Positions 12,161 to 21,883 of a stretch of DNA of 64,000 nt are shown in pieces (position 1 is the stretch's first letter; each line of letters begins with the position of its first letter). This stretch comes from an uncultured Paracoccaceae bacterium. Lineage in GTDB: Bacteria > Pseudomonadota > Alphaproteobacteria > Rhodobacterales > Rhodobacteraceae. The DNA is taken from assembly GCA_937895435.1 (NCBI GenBank), contig CALAXT010000019.1, forward strand, positions 1-64,000, in the 5' to 3' direction. The notes below the pieces were generated by a model. That model saw only the letters and a list, made by a program, of their open reading frames with translations, did not search any database and was not told the origin of the DNA. The translations under genes were made by a program, and so were the position numbers.

Positions 12161-13150
12161 TTAAGCGTAAATATCTGTCCAAAGCTCGGCTGTGTCGGGC
12201 TCGGGGCTGTCTTTGGCGAATTCGGCGGCATCATTCACGATCGCTTTGATATCACGGTCGATCGCTTTAAGATCATCCTCGGTCGCAAGTCCGCCAGTGG
12301 TCAAAAGATCGCGCACATGTTCGATCGCGTCTTTTTCGTCGCGCATCTTTTGAACTTCTTCGCGGGTGCGGTATTTTGCAGGGTCTGACATTGAGTGTCC
12401 GCGATAGCGATAGGTCATGACCTCAAGAATATAGGGGCCTTCGCCTGCACGACAGGCGGCAACCGCCTTTTCACCGGCCGCTTTGACAGCCAGCACATCC
12501 ATGCCATCGACCGCTTCACCCTTTATCCCGTACGCCGCGCCGCGTTCCCAAAGACTGGGCGATTTGGTCGAGCGTTTCACGCTGGTACCCATGGCATATT
12601 GGTTGTTTTCAATCACGAACACCACTGGCAGGTTCCACAATTCGGCCATGTTATAGGTTTCATAAACCTGACCTTGATTGGCTGCGCCATCACCAAAATA
12701 GGCGAACGTTACGTTGTCATTGCCCAGATATTTGTCGGCAAACGCCAATCCTGCGCCAATGGGCACCTGCGCGCCAACGATGCCATGCCCACCATAAAAA
12801 TGCTTTTCTTTTGAAAACATGTGCATCGATCCGCCCTTGCCGCGCGAATACCCGCCTGCACGACCGGTCAACTCGGCCATGACGCCCTTGGCATCCATCC
12901 CGCAAGCCAGCATATGGCCATGGTCACGATAGCTGGTGACGCGCTTGTCACCCTCTTTTGCGGCGGCCTCCAGTCCAACAACAACGGCCTCTTGCCCGAT
13001 ATAGAGGTGGCAGAACCCCCCGATCAGCCCCATCCCATAAAGCTGGCCCGCCTTTTCTTCGAATCGGCGGATCAGCAGCATTTCGCGATAGTATTTAAGC
13101 AAATCATCACGCGAAGCATTTGATTTTGCGGCTGGTTTTCTGGCTGCCAT
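12161..13150 (-). CDS. pdhA: Pyruvate dehydrogenase E1 component alpha subunit
   Basis: Binds thiamine diphosphate and decarboxylates pyruvate together with PdhB. The 329-residue protein shows FEEKAGQLYGMGLIGGF near the N-terminus, the TPP/Mg2+ motif GDGAANQGQVYETYN near 168-182 with the closing ENNQYAMG, and the phosphorylation-loop equivalent YRGHSMSDPAKYR near 255. The Lys/Ala-rich first 13 residues are typical. AGGAG lies nine bases before the ATG. It is the first gene of the pdh operon. ftsB, 149 bases upstream on the same strand, may be part of the same transcript. Confidence 0.96.
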   Translation of the reverse strand: MAARKPAAKSNASRDDLLKYYREMLLIRRFEEKAGQLYGMGLIGGFCHLYIGQEAVVVGLEAAAKEGDKRVTSYRDHGHMLACGMDAKGVMAELTGRAGGYSRGKGGSMHMFSKEKHFYGGHGIVGAQVPIGAGLAFADKYLGNDNVTFAYFGDGAANQGQVYETYNMAELWNLPVVFVIENNQYAMGTSVKRSTKSPSLWERGAAYGIKGEAVDGMDVLAVKAAGEKAVAACRAGEGPYILEVMTYRYRGHSMSDPAKYRTREEVQKMRDEKDAIEHVRDLLTTGGLATEDDLKAIDRDIKAIVNDAAEFAKDSPEPDTAELWTDIYA

Positions 13151-13299
13151 GGCGGTTTGCTCCTGTCGTGGCGCAATAGTTTAATACTGAACTAATTTTA
13201 CAATATCGGTTTGAGCGCGGCCTGGCAAAGGTTTTTTGCAAAGAGTTCAGCGTTGCCGCTGATCAACGCACTGTTGCCACAACACACAACGCGGACATG

Positions 13300-13608
13300 T
13301 CAGTGAATGATACGCTCATCATTGCGCAGCAGACCCAGCCGATCACGCGCCTGTTCATCCAGAAGATCAAGGTCAAGATACCCGTCTGACAGTCGCAGGG
13401 TGCGGTTTTCCATTTGCTGCAACTGTTGGCGCAAATGATCGCGTTCGGCCCGCAGAACATCTGTTTCAGCGATGATTTGCACGCGCTGAAACAGCCCATA
13501 ATCACCCTGCACAGCAGCAAAAGTGAAATAGCTGCCCAACATGAATGTCAGCAGAAAATATAGGGCGGGGCCAAAGGACTGGCCACCTGTTGTGCGCGAT
13601 ATGCTCAT
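13300..13608 (-). CDS. ftsB: Septum formation initiator FtsB/DivIC
   Basis: A small bitopic membrane protein that links early and late division proteins through the FtsQ-FtsB-FtsL complex. The 102-residue product has one transmembrane segment near residues 12-31 (ALYFLLTFMLGSYFTFAAV). A coiled coil follows over about 40-72 (VLRAERDHLRQQLQQMENRT), then LDEQARDRLGLLRNDERI, the conserved end of the family. The start at 13608 is preceded by AGAGG nine bases upstream, better than the ORF's first ATG. It is downstream of fbaB and upstream of pdhA on the same strand. Confidence 0.9.
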   Translation of the reverse strand: MSISRTTGGQSFGPALYFLLTFMLGSYFTFAAVQGDYGLFQRVQIIAETDVLRAERDHLRQQLQQMENRTLRLSDGYLDLDLLDEQARDRLGLLRNDERIIH

Positions 13609-13690
13609 GCCGTTCGGCCTCTTTGGGCTGATTTCAGGCACTATGACACAGTGATTCTTGGTTGTGAATCGCTTTTGTGCAGATTTATCA

Positions 13691-13723
13691 ATAAAACGCG
13701 CGGCCCATCGGTTTGGGCCGCGC
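13691..13723 (-). terminator. Terminator after fructose-bisphosphate aldolase
   Basis: GCGCGGCCCA (13698-13707) pairs perfectly with TGGGCCGCGC (13714-13723) around a six-base loop. On the minus strand it runs into GTTTTATT. It separates fbaB from ftsB. Confidence 0.75.
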
Positions 13724-13734
13724 CAAGGGCGCGC

Positions 13735-14664
13735 TTAGGCGCGACCTTTGTAGATATCAACCAACTTGCCCAGCATCGCCAACGCATCTTCACGTGGGCG
13801 CTGAAAGCTGTTGCGGCCAATGATGGAACCGTTGCCGCCGCCATCACGAATGGCGCGGGCGTCATCATAAACACTGTCTTCGCCTTTTTTCGCACCACCC
13901 GAAAACACCACGATCCTTTTGCCGCCAAACGATGCCTGCATACAGTGGCGCACGCGTGCAGCTTGGGTGGCGATATCGATGGCCTCAGATTGATAGACCT
14001 TTTGCGCCTCGGCCTGCATTAGGTGATCGGTTGAGAGTTTGATCTTGATGATGTGCGCGCCCAAAAGTGCCGCAATCTGTGCTGCATAGGCTGCAACATC
14101 AATGGCGGTTTCGCCATCTTTGGTTACGCCTTCGCCGCGCGGATAAGACCAAATGACTGTCGCCACGCCTTTGCGCGCAGCCTCTTCGCGCATCGCACGG
14201 ATCTCTTCAAACATATTGAGCGAACAGTCTGAGCCAGGATAAATGGTAAACCCGATGGCCGAGCACCCCAAACGCAGTGCGTCATCGACCGACGCTGTGA
14301 TTGCCTGATCTTTGCCAGCTGTGCCTGAAAGCAGCGAATTTGAAGAATTGGCTTTCAAAATGGTCGGAATCTGACCGGCATAGGTATCAGCGCCGGCCTC
14401 AATCATACCAAGAGGGGCGGCATAGGCGTTTAGCCCGGCATCAATCGCCAGCTGATAGTGGTAATGCGGGTCATAGCCTGCGGCATTTGGCGCAAAGCTT
14501 CGGGCCGGGCCATGCTCAAACCCCTGATCAACCGGCAGGATGATCATTTTACCGGTGCCACCCAATTTGCCATTCATCAGAATGCGGCACAGGTTGGCTT
14601 TGACGCCGGGGGTTTCGCCCTCATAGTGACGCAGGATGTTTTGAACGGTGCGGGTGGCGCGCAT
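13735..14664 (-). CDS. fbaB: Class I fructose-bisphosphate aldolase, DhnA/FbaB type
   Basis: Schiff-base aldolase that splits or forms fructose 1,6-bisphosphate in glycolysis and gluconeogenesis. The 309-residue protein belongs to the archaeal-type (DhnA) class I family. It shows MIILPVDQGFEHGPARSF near residue 40, SYPRGEGV near 155, the catalytic lysine segment AHIIKIKLSTDH near 190, and the phosphate-binding FSGGAKKG and DGGGNGSIIGRNSFQRP at the end. AAGGA precedes the ATG. It sits beside pgk on the same strand, 155 bases downstream, so both enzymes act in lower glycolysis. Confidence 0.93.
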   Translation of the reverse strand: MRATRTVQNILRHYEGETPGVKANLCRILMNGKLGGTGKMIILPVDQGFEHGPARSFAPNAAGYDPHYHYQLAIDAGLNAYAAPLGMIEAGADTYAGQIPTILKANSSNSLLSGTAGKDQAITASVDDALRLGCSAIGFTIYPGSDCSLNMFEEIRAMREEAARKGVATVIWSYPRGEGVTKDGETAIDVAAYAAQIAALLGAHIIKIKLSTDHLMQAEAQKVYQSEAIDIATQAARVRHCMQASFGGKRIVVFSGGAKKGEDSVYDDARAIRDGGGNGSIIGRNSFQRPREDALAMLGKLVDIYKGRA

Positions 14665-14819
14665 GGTGCGGTTCCTTTTGACTGATCTGACTGAATAAAC
14701 GTTTAGAAGGTTCTTTTGCCAAGGCCAATGATGGTGGCGCTAACAAGGGGCAGGAATTTTATCAGCCCCTTTGCCCCGCAGCGGCGTGCGCCACGGGGGG
14801 GTGTCTTGGGGGTGGGTGA

Positions 14820-15998
14820 TCAGTTAATGAGGGCGGCGACACCGGGCAGGGTCTTGCCCTCCATCCATTCCAAAAATGCACCCCCCGCCGTTGAGATATA
14901 GCTGAAATCGTCGGCAACACCGGCCTTATTCAAAGCCGCCACGGTATCACCGCCACCGGCCACCGACACCAATTGGCCGGTGCGGGTGAGATGTGCCACG
15001 GTCTGTGCGGCTGCATTTGTTGCAGCATCAAAGGGTGCCAGTTCAAACGCGCCCAGTGGGCCATTCCAGATCAACGTGCGGCATTGCGCAAACACATCGG
15101 CCAGCTGCGCTACTGTTGCCGGCCCCGCATCGAGAATCATCGCATCTGCTGGACAGGCGTTGGTGGCAAGCGTTTCATGACGCGCATGGGCCGCAAATTC
15201 CCATGCTACCACAATATCGACCGGCAGATGAATTTGGCAGCCGGCTGAGGCCGCGCGGGCCAAAATATCGCGTGCTGTCGCGGCCATATCGCGTTCAGCC
15301 AATGATTTTCCGACGCTGATATCTTGTGCCACCAAAAACGTGTTTGCCATACCGCCGCCGATCACCAAGTGATCAACCCGTGTGACCAAATTGGCCAAAA
15401 GATCCAACTTGGTTGATACTTTCGCACCGCCCACCACGGCCGCCACGGGGCGTTCGGGCTTGCCAAGCGCCTTTTCCAAGGCCGCCAGTTCTGCTGCCAT
15501 CAACCGCCCCGCACAGGCAGGCAACAGCCGGGCGATGGCCTCGGTTGAGGCATGCGCCCGATGCGCGGCTGAAAAGGCATCATTGCAATACACATCACCC
15601 AAACTTGCCCATGTTGCCGCAAGGCTGGGATCATTTTTTTCTTCGCCGGGGGCAAATCGGGTGTTTTCCAGCAGGGCAATACTGCCGGCAGGCAGCGCCG
15701 CAAGCGTCGCACGATCAGGTGATTCGACAAACTGCACCGGTTGACCCAACGCGATTTTCAGTGCGGGTAACAGTTGATGCAGGCTCATGTCTGGAACAAC
15801 TTGGCCCTTGGGTCGGCCAAAATGCGCCATCAGCACCGGCAGGCCGCCTTTGGCCAGAATATCACGCACGGTTGGCACAATCTTTTCGATCCTTGTCGCA
15901 TCAGTGACCTGACCGTTTTCGACCGGCACGTTAATATCAACCCGCGTCAGCACGATCTTTCCGGCAAGGTCCATGTCATCAAGTGTCTTCCAGCCCAT
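14820..15998 (-). CDS. pgk: Phosphoglycerate kinase
   Basis: Interconverts 1,3-bisphosphoglycerate and ADP with 3-phosphoglycerate and ATP. The 392 residues are the normal length. Marks are [13 protein letters not shown] near residue 20, the substrate-binding HFGRPKG near 60, [14 protein letters not shown] near 190, and the C-terminal nucleotide-closing [12 protein letters not shown] and [15 protein letters not shown] lies six bases upstream of the ATG. The 155-base gap to fbaB holds no clear terminator. The ppiB gene diverges upstream. Confidence 0.96.
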   Translation of the reverse strand: MGWKTLDDMDLAGKIVLTRVDINVPVENGQVTDATRIEKIVPTVRDILAKGGLPVLMAHFGRPKGQVVPDMSLHQLLPALKIALGQPVQFVESPDRATLAALPAGSIALLENTRFAPGEEKNDPSLAATWASLGDVYCNDAFSAAHRAHASTEAIARLLPACAGRLMAAELAALEKALGKPERPVAAVVGGAKVSTKLDLLANLVTRVDHLVIGGGMANTFLVAQDISVGKSLAERDMAATARDILARAASAGCQIHLPVDIVVAWEFAAHARHETLATNACPADAMILDAGPATVAQLADVFAQCRTLIWNGPLGAFELAPFDAATNAAAQTVAHLTRTGQLVSVAGGGDTVAALNKAGVADDFSYISTAGGAFLEWMEGKTLPGVAALIN

Positions 15999-16132
15999 GC
16001 GTCGCTCCTATGAAAAATTTGGGGTCTATGTGATCGGTTCGTGCGGGCGCGTCAACCAAAGCCGCGCTTTGGTCTTTTGCTTGGCGGCGGATCGCATTAG
16101 GGTTGCGCGCGTTAATATCAAAGGAGAGCCCG

Positions 16133-16639
16133 ATGGCCGATATCAAAGATCCCGAAAATACCATCATCATGACGTTGAAAGATGGCCCCGTGGTGATCGA
16201 GTTGCTGGCAGATGTCGCGCCGCAGCACACCGCCCGCATGAAAGAACTGGCCCGGGCCGGTGCTTACGACAATGTGGTGTTTCACCGGGTGATCGATGGG
16301 TTCATGGCCCAAACTGGTGATGTTGAAAACGGCAACGCGGAGAAAGATTTTAACCTGCGCCGCGCAGGTACGGGTGGGTCTGATTTGCCAGATATCCCAG
16401 CCGAGTTTTCAAAACTGCCCCATGACCGTGGCACGCTGGGGGCGGCGCGTTCGTCAAACCCCAATTCAGCCAACAGCCAGTTTTTCATCAACTTTGCCGA
16501 TAACCATTTTCTGAATGGTCAATACACCGTCTATGGCCGGGTTGTTTCGGGCATGGCGCATGTGGATGCAATTGTGCGTGGTGAACCTGCGGCCAACCCT
16601 GATCGTATGATCAGCGTCAAGGTGGCCGCTGATGTCTGA
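16133..16639 (+). CDS. ppiB: Cytoplasmic cyclophilin-type peptidyl-prolyl isomerase
   Basis: Catalyses cis-trans isomerisation of prolyl bonds during protein folding. The 168-residue single-domain cyclophilin has DNVVFHRVIDGFMAQTGD near residue 44 (catalytic Arg in FHRV), NSQFFINFADNHFLNGQYTVYGRV near 112, and no signal peptide. AAGGAG precedes the chosen ATG at 16133, and the longer open frame upstream lacks a site. Its last eight bases overlap the start of a second, secreted cyclophilin gene, so the two are translationally coupled. Confidence 0.94.
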   Translation: MADIKDPENTIIMTLKDGPVVIELLADVAPQHTARMKELARAGAYDNVVFHRVIDGFMAQTGDVENGNAEKDFNLRRAGTGGSDLPDIPAEFSKLPHDRGTLGAARSSNPNSANSQFFINFADNHFLNGQYTVYGRVVSGMAHVDAIVRGEPAANPDRMISVKVAADV

Positions 16640-17222
16640 TCGGCGTGCGGCATTGCGGCTGGCTGTGGCAGGGGTGGGGCTTTGGTTGGCCGCAGCTTTG
16701 CCTTTGGCCGCCCAAGATGGCCCTGGCCCAAATTTGGTGATTGAATTGGCCGGTCAGGCCAATGGGCGTATCGTGATCGATTTGCGCGATGATGTGGCCC
16801 CCAAACATGTGGCGCAAATCACCACACTGGCGCGGGCAGGGGCCTATGACGGTGTGGTGTTTCACCGTGTGATTGAGGGCTTTATGGCGCAAACGGGCGA
16901 TGTGATGTACGGAAAGCGCGGCGCTGATCTGAGCCGCGCAGGCATGGGCGGATCAGATTTTCCTGATCTTCCGGCCGAATTTTCCAGCCTGCCGTTTGAT
17001 GCAGGCGTGGTGGGTATGGCGCGGTCGCGCAGCCCAGATTCGGCCAACAGCCAGTTCTTCATCACCTTTGCGCCTGCGCCACATCTTGATGGCCAGTACA
17101 CAGTGGTTGGTTCGGTGATTGAGGGGATGGAGGTGCTGAACGCAATTAAGCGCGGAAACAGCGCCGCAAACGGATTGGTCAGCTCCCCAGATTACATGGC
17201 CAAAGTCACTGTCGAAGAATAA
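16632..17222 (+). CDS. ppiA: Secreted (periplasmic) cyclophilin-type peptidyl-prolyl isomerase
   Basis: A 196-residue cyclophilin related to its upstream neighbour, but with an N-terminal signal peptide (RR, then a hydrophobic run of about residues 8-24, cut after AAA or AQ). It is expected to fold proteins in the periplasm. The catalytic FHRVIEGFMAQTGD and NSQFFITFAPAPHLDGQYTV blocks are intact. It starts inside the end of ppiB with an eight-base overlap. A strong bidirectional terminator follows. Confidence 0.92.
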   Translation: MSDRRAALRLAVAGVGLWLAAALPLAAQDGPGPNLVIELAGQANGRIVIDLRDDVAPKHVAQITTLARAGAYDGVVFHRVIEGFMAQTGDVMYGKRGADLSRAGMGGSDFPDLPAEFSSLPFDAGVVGMARSRSPDSANSQFFITFAPAPHLDGQYTVVGSVIEGMEVLNAIKRGNSAANGLVSSPDYMAKVTVEE

Positions 17223-17247
17223 CGCTCTGTTTTAAACGCAAACTGAA

Positions 17248-17282
17248 AACGCCCGGTGGCACATCCCACCGGGCGTTTTTTT
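17248..17282. terminator. Strong bidirectional terminator between ppiA and tyrS
   Basis: A 12-base perfect stem, AACGCCCGGTGG (17248-17259) with CCACCGGGCGTT (17266-17277), closes a six-base loop. T residues follow on the plus strand and A residues precede it. It serves the convergent ppiA and tyrS genes. Confidence 0.88.
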
Positions 17283-18541
17283 CATGCATCATCGCCCAGA
17301 CAAACAAGGCTGTGCTTTTTTTTGCCGATTGATACTTTCAACGCATCCCCAATCATCTCTGCCGTCACAAGCGCGGTGGGGTCGGTGATGGGGGCATTGT
17401 TATAGCGCAAACCGCCCTCGGCAATCAGCCGCTTGGCCTCTTTGCCCGAGGCGACCAGCCCCGTGGTTGTCAGAAAGTGCACATTGGTCAGGCCCGCACC
17501 CAAAGTGGCGGGGCTGATTGAAACACTGGCCAGGTCATCGCCGGTGCCGCCCTGCTCAAAAACGGCGCGGGCGGTGGCCTCGGCTGTGGCTGCGGCCTCA
17601 GCGCCGTGACAAAGTGTTGTGACCTGATTTGCCAAAATCACTTTGGCGGCATTAATCTCTGACCCGACCAGCGCGCCTAAACGATTACATTCCTCAAGCG
17701 GCAATTCGGTGTAAAGCTTCAAGAAACGGCCAACATCGGCATCGGTTGTGTTGCGCCAAAACTGCCAAAATTCATAAGGGCTGAGCATATCGGCATTCAG
17801 CCATATTGCGCCCGATGCCGATTTTCCCATTTTTTTGCCATCTGATGTCGTCAGCAGCGGCGAGGTCAGTCCGAAAATCTGATGATCCAGAACGCGGCGG
17901 GTCAAATCGATGCCGTTGACGATATTGCCCCACTGATCTGATCCGCCCATTTGCAACAAACAGCCATAACGGCGATTCAGTTCCAAAAAGTCATAAGCCT
18001 GTAAAATCATATAGTTAAATTCAAGAAATGACAGTGACTGTTCACGATCAAGCCGCGATTTTACCGATTCAAAGGCCAACATCCGGTTCACAGAAAAGTG
18101 CCGCCCGATATCACGCAGAAATTCCAGATAGTTCAGCCCATCCAGCCATTCAGCGTTATTCACCATGATCGCGTCGGTCGCCGCATCCCCAAATCTGACA
18201 TAGGCAGAAAAAACCTGTTTGATCCCGGCGATATTGTCGTCAATCTGTGTGGCGGTCAGCAAGGGCCGTTCATCGGCACGAAAAGACGGATCACCCACTT
18301 TGGTTGTGCCGCCGCCCATCAAAACAATGGGCTTATGTCCGCATTTTTGCATCCAACGCAGCATCATAATCTGGATCAGGCTTCCGACATGCAGTGACTT
18401 GGCCGTGGCATCAAACCCGATATACCCGGGCACAACGCCCGCCATCAGTGCATCATCAAGGCTTTGATAATCCGTACAATCGGCCAAAAATCCGCGTTCC
18501 ATCATCACGCGCATGAAATCTGATTTTGGGTGGTAGGTCAT
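17282..18541 (-). CDS. tyrS: Tyrosyl-tRNA synthetase
   Basis: Class I synthetase that charges tRNA-Tyr. The 419-residue product has the HIGH-like HVGSL near residue 50, the KMSKS-like KKMGKSASG near 225, and a C-terminal S4-type RNA-binding domain ([19 protein letters not shown]). Two nearby in-frame ATGs exist, at 18556 and 18541. The second gives the usual start [10 protein letters not shown] and is preferred, though neither has a clear ribosome site. It is divergent from anmK, a pairing common in proteobacteria. Confidence 0.94.
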   Translation of the reverse strand: MTYHPKSDFMRVMMERGFLADCTDYQSLDDALMAGVVPGYIGFDATAKSLHVGSLIQIMMLRWMQKCGHKPIVLMGGGTTKVGDPSFRADERPLLTATQIDDNIAGIKQVFSAYVRFGDAATDAIMVNNAEWLDGLNYLEFLRDIGRHFSVNRMLAFESVKSRLDREQSLSFLEFNYMILQAYDFLELNRRYGCLLQMGGSDQWGNIVNGIDLTRRVLDHQIFGLTSPLLTTSDGKKMGKSASGAIWLNADMLSPYEFWQFWRNTTDADVGRFLKLYTELPLEECNRLGALVGSEINAAKVILANQVTTLCHGAEAAATAEATARAVFEQGGTGDDLASVSISPATLGAGLTNVHFLTTTGLVASGKEAKRLIAEGGLRYNNAPITDPTALVTAEMIGDALKVSIGKKKHSLVCLGDDA

Positions 18542-18603
18542 TGTGGCTTGGTCCATGTTGGGGCAGGCGATCTATAGCTTTCAGAGCATAAAAGGGAAAG
18601 GCC

Positions 18604-19731
18604 ATGTGCGCATTGGCAGAAAATTGGGCTTTGGGCAGCATGTCGGGTACCTCGTTGGATGGGGTTGATGTGGCTTTGGTGAAAACGGATGGCCACAGCA
18701 TCACGGCGTTTGGCCCCAGTTTTTATCGCGCCTATTCCACACAGGAGCGGGCTGTGCTGACGCGTGCGCTGGGGCAGTGGCCCGAGGGGCTTGGTGTAGC
18801 AGCTGCGGCCAGTGTGGTTGAATTGGCCCATATTGAAGCCATGCGTGCGCTTGAGGCGCGGGCCGGATTTTGTGCAGATATAATTGGGTTTCACGGGCAG
18901 ACTCTGGCGCATGATCCGGGCAGGCGCGGCACGCATCAGGTGGGCCAAGGTGCACGGTTGGCGGCTGCTTTGGGGCGGCCTGTTGTTTGGGATTTTCGCA
19001 GTTGCGATGTTGCCGCAGGCGGGCAGGGCGCGCCGCTTGCACCCTTTTTTCACTTTGCCTGCGCACGTTATTTGGGGGCCAAGCTTGGGCAAAGTGGGCC
19101 GATGGTCTTTTTAAATTTAGGTGGGGTTGGCAATATCACATGGGTTGATCCTGCGATGGCTGGCCCTGATGCGCCGTTGGCCTGTGTGGCATTTGATACT
19201 GGCCCCGCCAATGCGCCGATCAATGATCTGATACAGGCGCGTTTGGGCGTTGGCTTTGATAACGGGGGGGCTTTGGCGGCGACGGGGCGTGTAAATCTGG
19301 GTGTTGTCTCAACCTTTCTGGCACACCCTTATTTTGCCAAGTTGCCGCCAAAATCGCTTGATCGCGACAGTTTTGTGGGACTGCAATCACAGGTCGCGGG
19401 GATGGCCGATGCCGATGCTGCCGCCACGCTTGTCGCTGTCGCTGCTGCTGGTGTGGCGGCTGGGTTGCGCCATCTGCCAACTGCGCCCGAGCGGGTTTTT
19501 GTGGGGGGGGGCGGGCGGCACAACGCCGCGCTTATGGCCGCACTGGGGCAACAGATGTCGTGCCCTGTTGCCCCGGTTGAGGCCGTCGGTTTGGACGGTG
19601 ATATGCTCGAGGCGCAGGCTTTTGGTTTTTTGGCCGCGCGCGTTTGTGCTGGTTTGCCCCTATCTGCGCCCCTGACAACCGGCGTGCCTGCACCAACGTT
19701 GGGTGGGCAGATTGCGCGACCACCCGCCTGA
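18604..19731 (+). CDS. anmK: Anhydro-N-acetylmuramic acid kinase
   Basis: Phosphorylates 1,6-anhydroMurNAc released from peptidoglycan so that it can be recycled. The 375 residues fit the family. The N-terminal ASKHA-fold motif is [27 protein letters not shown] near residue 95, [13 protein letters not shown] near 175, [12 protein letters not shown] and the C-terminal [11 protein letters not shown] complete the signature. It ends four bases before the stop of the opposing corrinoid-activation gene. No other recycling gene is adjacent. Confidence 0.95.
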   Translation: MCALAENWALGSMSGTSLDGVDVALVKTDGHSITAFGPSFYRAYSTQERAVLTRALGQWPEGLGVAAAASVVELAHIEAMRALEARAGFCADIIGFHGQTLAHDPGRRGTHQVGQGARLAAALGRPVVWDFRSCDVAAGGQGAPLAPFFHFACARYLGAKLGQSGPMVFLNLGGVGNITWVDPAMAGPDAPLACVAFDTGPANAPINDLIQARLGVGFDNGGALAATGRVNLGVVSTFLAHPYFAKLPPKSLDRDSFVGLQSQVAGMADADAAATLVAVAAAGVAAGLRHLPTAPERVFVGGGGRHNAALMAALGQQMSCPVAPVEAVGLDGDMLEAQAFGFLAARVCAGLPLSAPLTTGVPAPTLGGQIARPPA

Positions 19732-19735
19732 ACTA

Positions 19736-21781
19736 TCAGCCCCGCCGCCGCCGTCGGTTGCCACCATCGCCACCGCCATTGCTGTTAAAAGACGGCTGTG
19801 GCAGCGTGACAATCGCGCCCAATTCCGGGAACGGATCGGTGGCATGTGGGATGGCATTTGCGGCGATAAAATGTTCTTGAAATCGCGGCTCGATCGCAGT
19901 TTCCACCTTGTGGATTTGATGCACGGTCGCCTCAATTTCAGCCCGGCTGGCGATGTTGCACAGTGCAATCCGCGCGCCAGTGCCTGCCGCATTGCCCGCC
20001 GATGTCACATGATCAAGCGGTGCATCCGGGATCATCCCCAAAACCATCGCATGTTTAGGTGAGATATGCGCGCCAAAGGCGCCAGCCAACACCACACGGT
20101 CAACATGGTCGACATGCATCTGGTCCATCAACAGCCGTGCCCCAGCATAAAGCGCTGATTTTGCCAACTGGATGGCGCGTATATCGCCTTGTGTCACGCG
20201 GATCACCGGCCCCCCCTCTGTGCTGCCATCATGCACCAGATAGGCATGGGTGCGCCCCTCGGGCTGGCAGCGTGGGGTGCCAGTTTGCTCAGCGCTGCCA
20301 ATCAGGCCGGACGCATCCACCAGACCCGCCATGCGCATCTCTGCGACGGCTTCGATAATGCCTGAGCCGCAGATACCCGTTACCCCAGTGCTAGCGATCG
20401 CATCGGCAAAACCGGGGGCATCTGACCACAGATCACAGCCAATCACCCGGAAGCGCGGCTCTTTGGTGATTGGATCAATTTCCAACCGCTCAATCGCGCC
20501 CGGTGCGGCGCGTTGGCCCGAACTGATCTGTGCGCCTTCAAATGCTGGGCCGGTAGGTGATGAACAGGCCAAGACCCGGCTTTCATTTCCCAACAAAATT
20601 TCAGCATTGGTGCCAACATCGACGATCAACACCAGATCTTTCGATTTGCCCGGTTGTTCGGCCAGCGCCACTGCTGCGCAATCTGCACCAACGTGGCCTG
20701 CGATGCAGGGCAAAATATAAGCCCGTGCATTGGGGTTGACCACCGTGATGTCCAGCGCGGCCACATCAAGCGACATCGCGCTGGATGTGGCCAGCGCAAA
20801 GGGTGCCTGACCGAGTTCGACCGGGTCAATCCCCAGCAACAGATGATGCATGATGGGGTTGCAAACAAACACAGCCTCAAGGATCAAGATGGGCGATACC
20901 TCAGCCTCAGCTGCGATTGCACCGGCCAGATCATTCAGTGCGTGGCGCACCGCACTTGTCATTTCAACATCCCCACCGGGGTTCATCATGACATAGCTGA
21001 CCCGGCTCATCAAATCTTCGCCAAACCGAATTTGAGGGTTCATCAACCCCGATGAGGCCAGCACACTTCCATCGCGCAAATCACATAAATGCGCCGCAAT
21101 CGTGGTTGATCCCAGATCAATTGCCAGCCCGTAAATCCCGCCCTCATAAAAGCCCGGCCAGATTTCCAGCACGCGATGGATCTGGTCATGGTGGCCCTTG
21201 TGCAAGGCAACCGTGACCGTCCATTTGCCTTTACGTAATACGGGTTGCAGTTTGCGTAAAATATTAAGATCAGCCGATATATCATTGATATCCCACTGCT
21301 TTTTCAAAGCACTGGCCAGCCGTTCCAGATCACCAGAGGGTTCGTGCATGTCGGGTTCCTCTACCTCGACATAGTAGAGCTTGGTGGCGGGGTCCATGGT
21401 GATGGCGCGTGTGGTTGCGGCCTTGCGGATCACCTGTTTGTGCAATTGGCTTTCGGGGGGGACATCCACAACCACGTCACCCATCACCTTGGCCTGACAG
21501 CCCAAACGGCGGCCATCTATTAGACCACGTTTGGATTTATAGCGTTCTTCAACCGAATTCCACGGGCTGAGCGCATCAGAAGCAACGGTAACACCATGCT
21601 TTGGAAAGGCGCCAATCCCGGGTGTGATTTGGCATTTTGAACAGATACCGCGCCCACCACAAACGGAATCAAGATCAACGCCCAACTGCCGTGCGGCAGT
21701 CAGAATGGGTGTGCCAATCGCAAAGCGCCCCCGCTTGCCCGATGGCGTGAAAATAACAAGCGCATCTGCGATCTGAGACAT
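19736..21781 (-). CDS. Ferredoxin-ASKHA protein, putative reductive activator of a corrinoid enzyme
   Basis: Likely reduces inactive Co(II) cobalamin in a corrinoid methyl-transfer protein back to Co(I), using ATP. The 681 residues begin with a plant-type [2Fe-2S] ferredoxin domain (Cys41, Cys47, Cys50, Cys95). A linker region follows, and then a DUF4445/ASKHA ATPase domain from about 215 (YGLAIDLGSTTIAAHL, IVDVGTNAEILLGN, GICGSGIIEAVAEM, LAGAFGAHISP). This is the RACE/RamA architecture. AAAGGA lies eight bases upstream. It is the last gene of the methyl-transfer operon. The final 17 residues are Gly/Asn/Arg-rich and end in five Arg, which is unusual for the family core. The substrate enzyme is unknown. 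Confidence 0.88.
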   Translation of the reverse strand: MSQIADALVIFTPSGKRGRFAIGTPILTAARQLGVDLDSVCGGRGICSKCQITPGIGAFPKHGVTVASDALSPWNSVEERYKSKRGLIDGRRLGCQAKVMGDVVVDVPPESQLHKQVIRKAATTRAITMDPATKLYYVEVEEPDMHEPSGDLERLASALKKQWDINDISADLNILRKLQPVLRKGKWTVTVALHKGHHDQIHRVLEIWPGFYEGGIYGLAIDLGSTTIAAHLCDLRDGSVLASSGLMNPQIRFGEDLMSRVSYVMMNPGGDVEMTSAVRHALNDLAGAIAAEAEVSPILILEAVFVCNPIMHHLLLGIDPVELGQAPFALATSSAMSLDVAALDITVVNPNARAYILPCIAGHVGADCAAVALAEQPGKSKDLVLIVDVGTNAEILLGNESRVLACSSPTGPAFEGAQISSGQRAAPGAIERLEIDPITKEPRFRVIGCDLWSDAPGFADAIASTGVTGICGSGIIEAVAEMRMAGLVDASGLIGSAEQTGTPRCQPEGRTHAYLVHDGSTEGGPVIRVTQGDIRAIQLAKSALYAGARLLMDQMHVDHVDRVVLAGAFGAHISPKHAMVLGMIPDAPLDHVTSAGNAAGTGARIALCNIASRAEIEATVHQIHKVETAIEPRFQEHFIAANAIPHATDPFPELGAIVTLPQPSFNSNGGGDGGNRRRRRG

Positions 21782-21841
21782 CTTGACGGTCCTTTAAGGG
21801 CGGGGGAAAGCTCTGTTGTTACTCTTTGCAGCAAATGAAGT

Positions 21842-21874
21842 GGGGGCGCAATCATTGCACGCCCCCGTTTTTTT
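21842..21874 (+). other. Hairpin with plus-strand T tract inside the methyl-transfer operon
   Basis: GGGGGC (21842-21847) and GCAA (21848-21851) pair with TTGC (21855-21858) and GCCCCC (21861-21866), with a two-base bulge, followed by seven T residues on the plus strand. The flanking genes are transcribed from the minus strand, where no T tract follows. It may stop antisense transcription, or stabilise or separate mRNA segments between the methyltransferase and its activator. Confidence 0.6.
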
Positions 21875-21883
21875 GGGTGAAAT

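Noticed and set aside
11461-12249. 262-residue plus-strand frame across pdhB
   Set aside because: Cys/Gly/His-rich translation of the complementary strand of the lipoyl-linker region with no motif.
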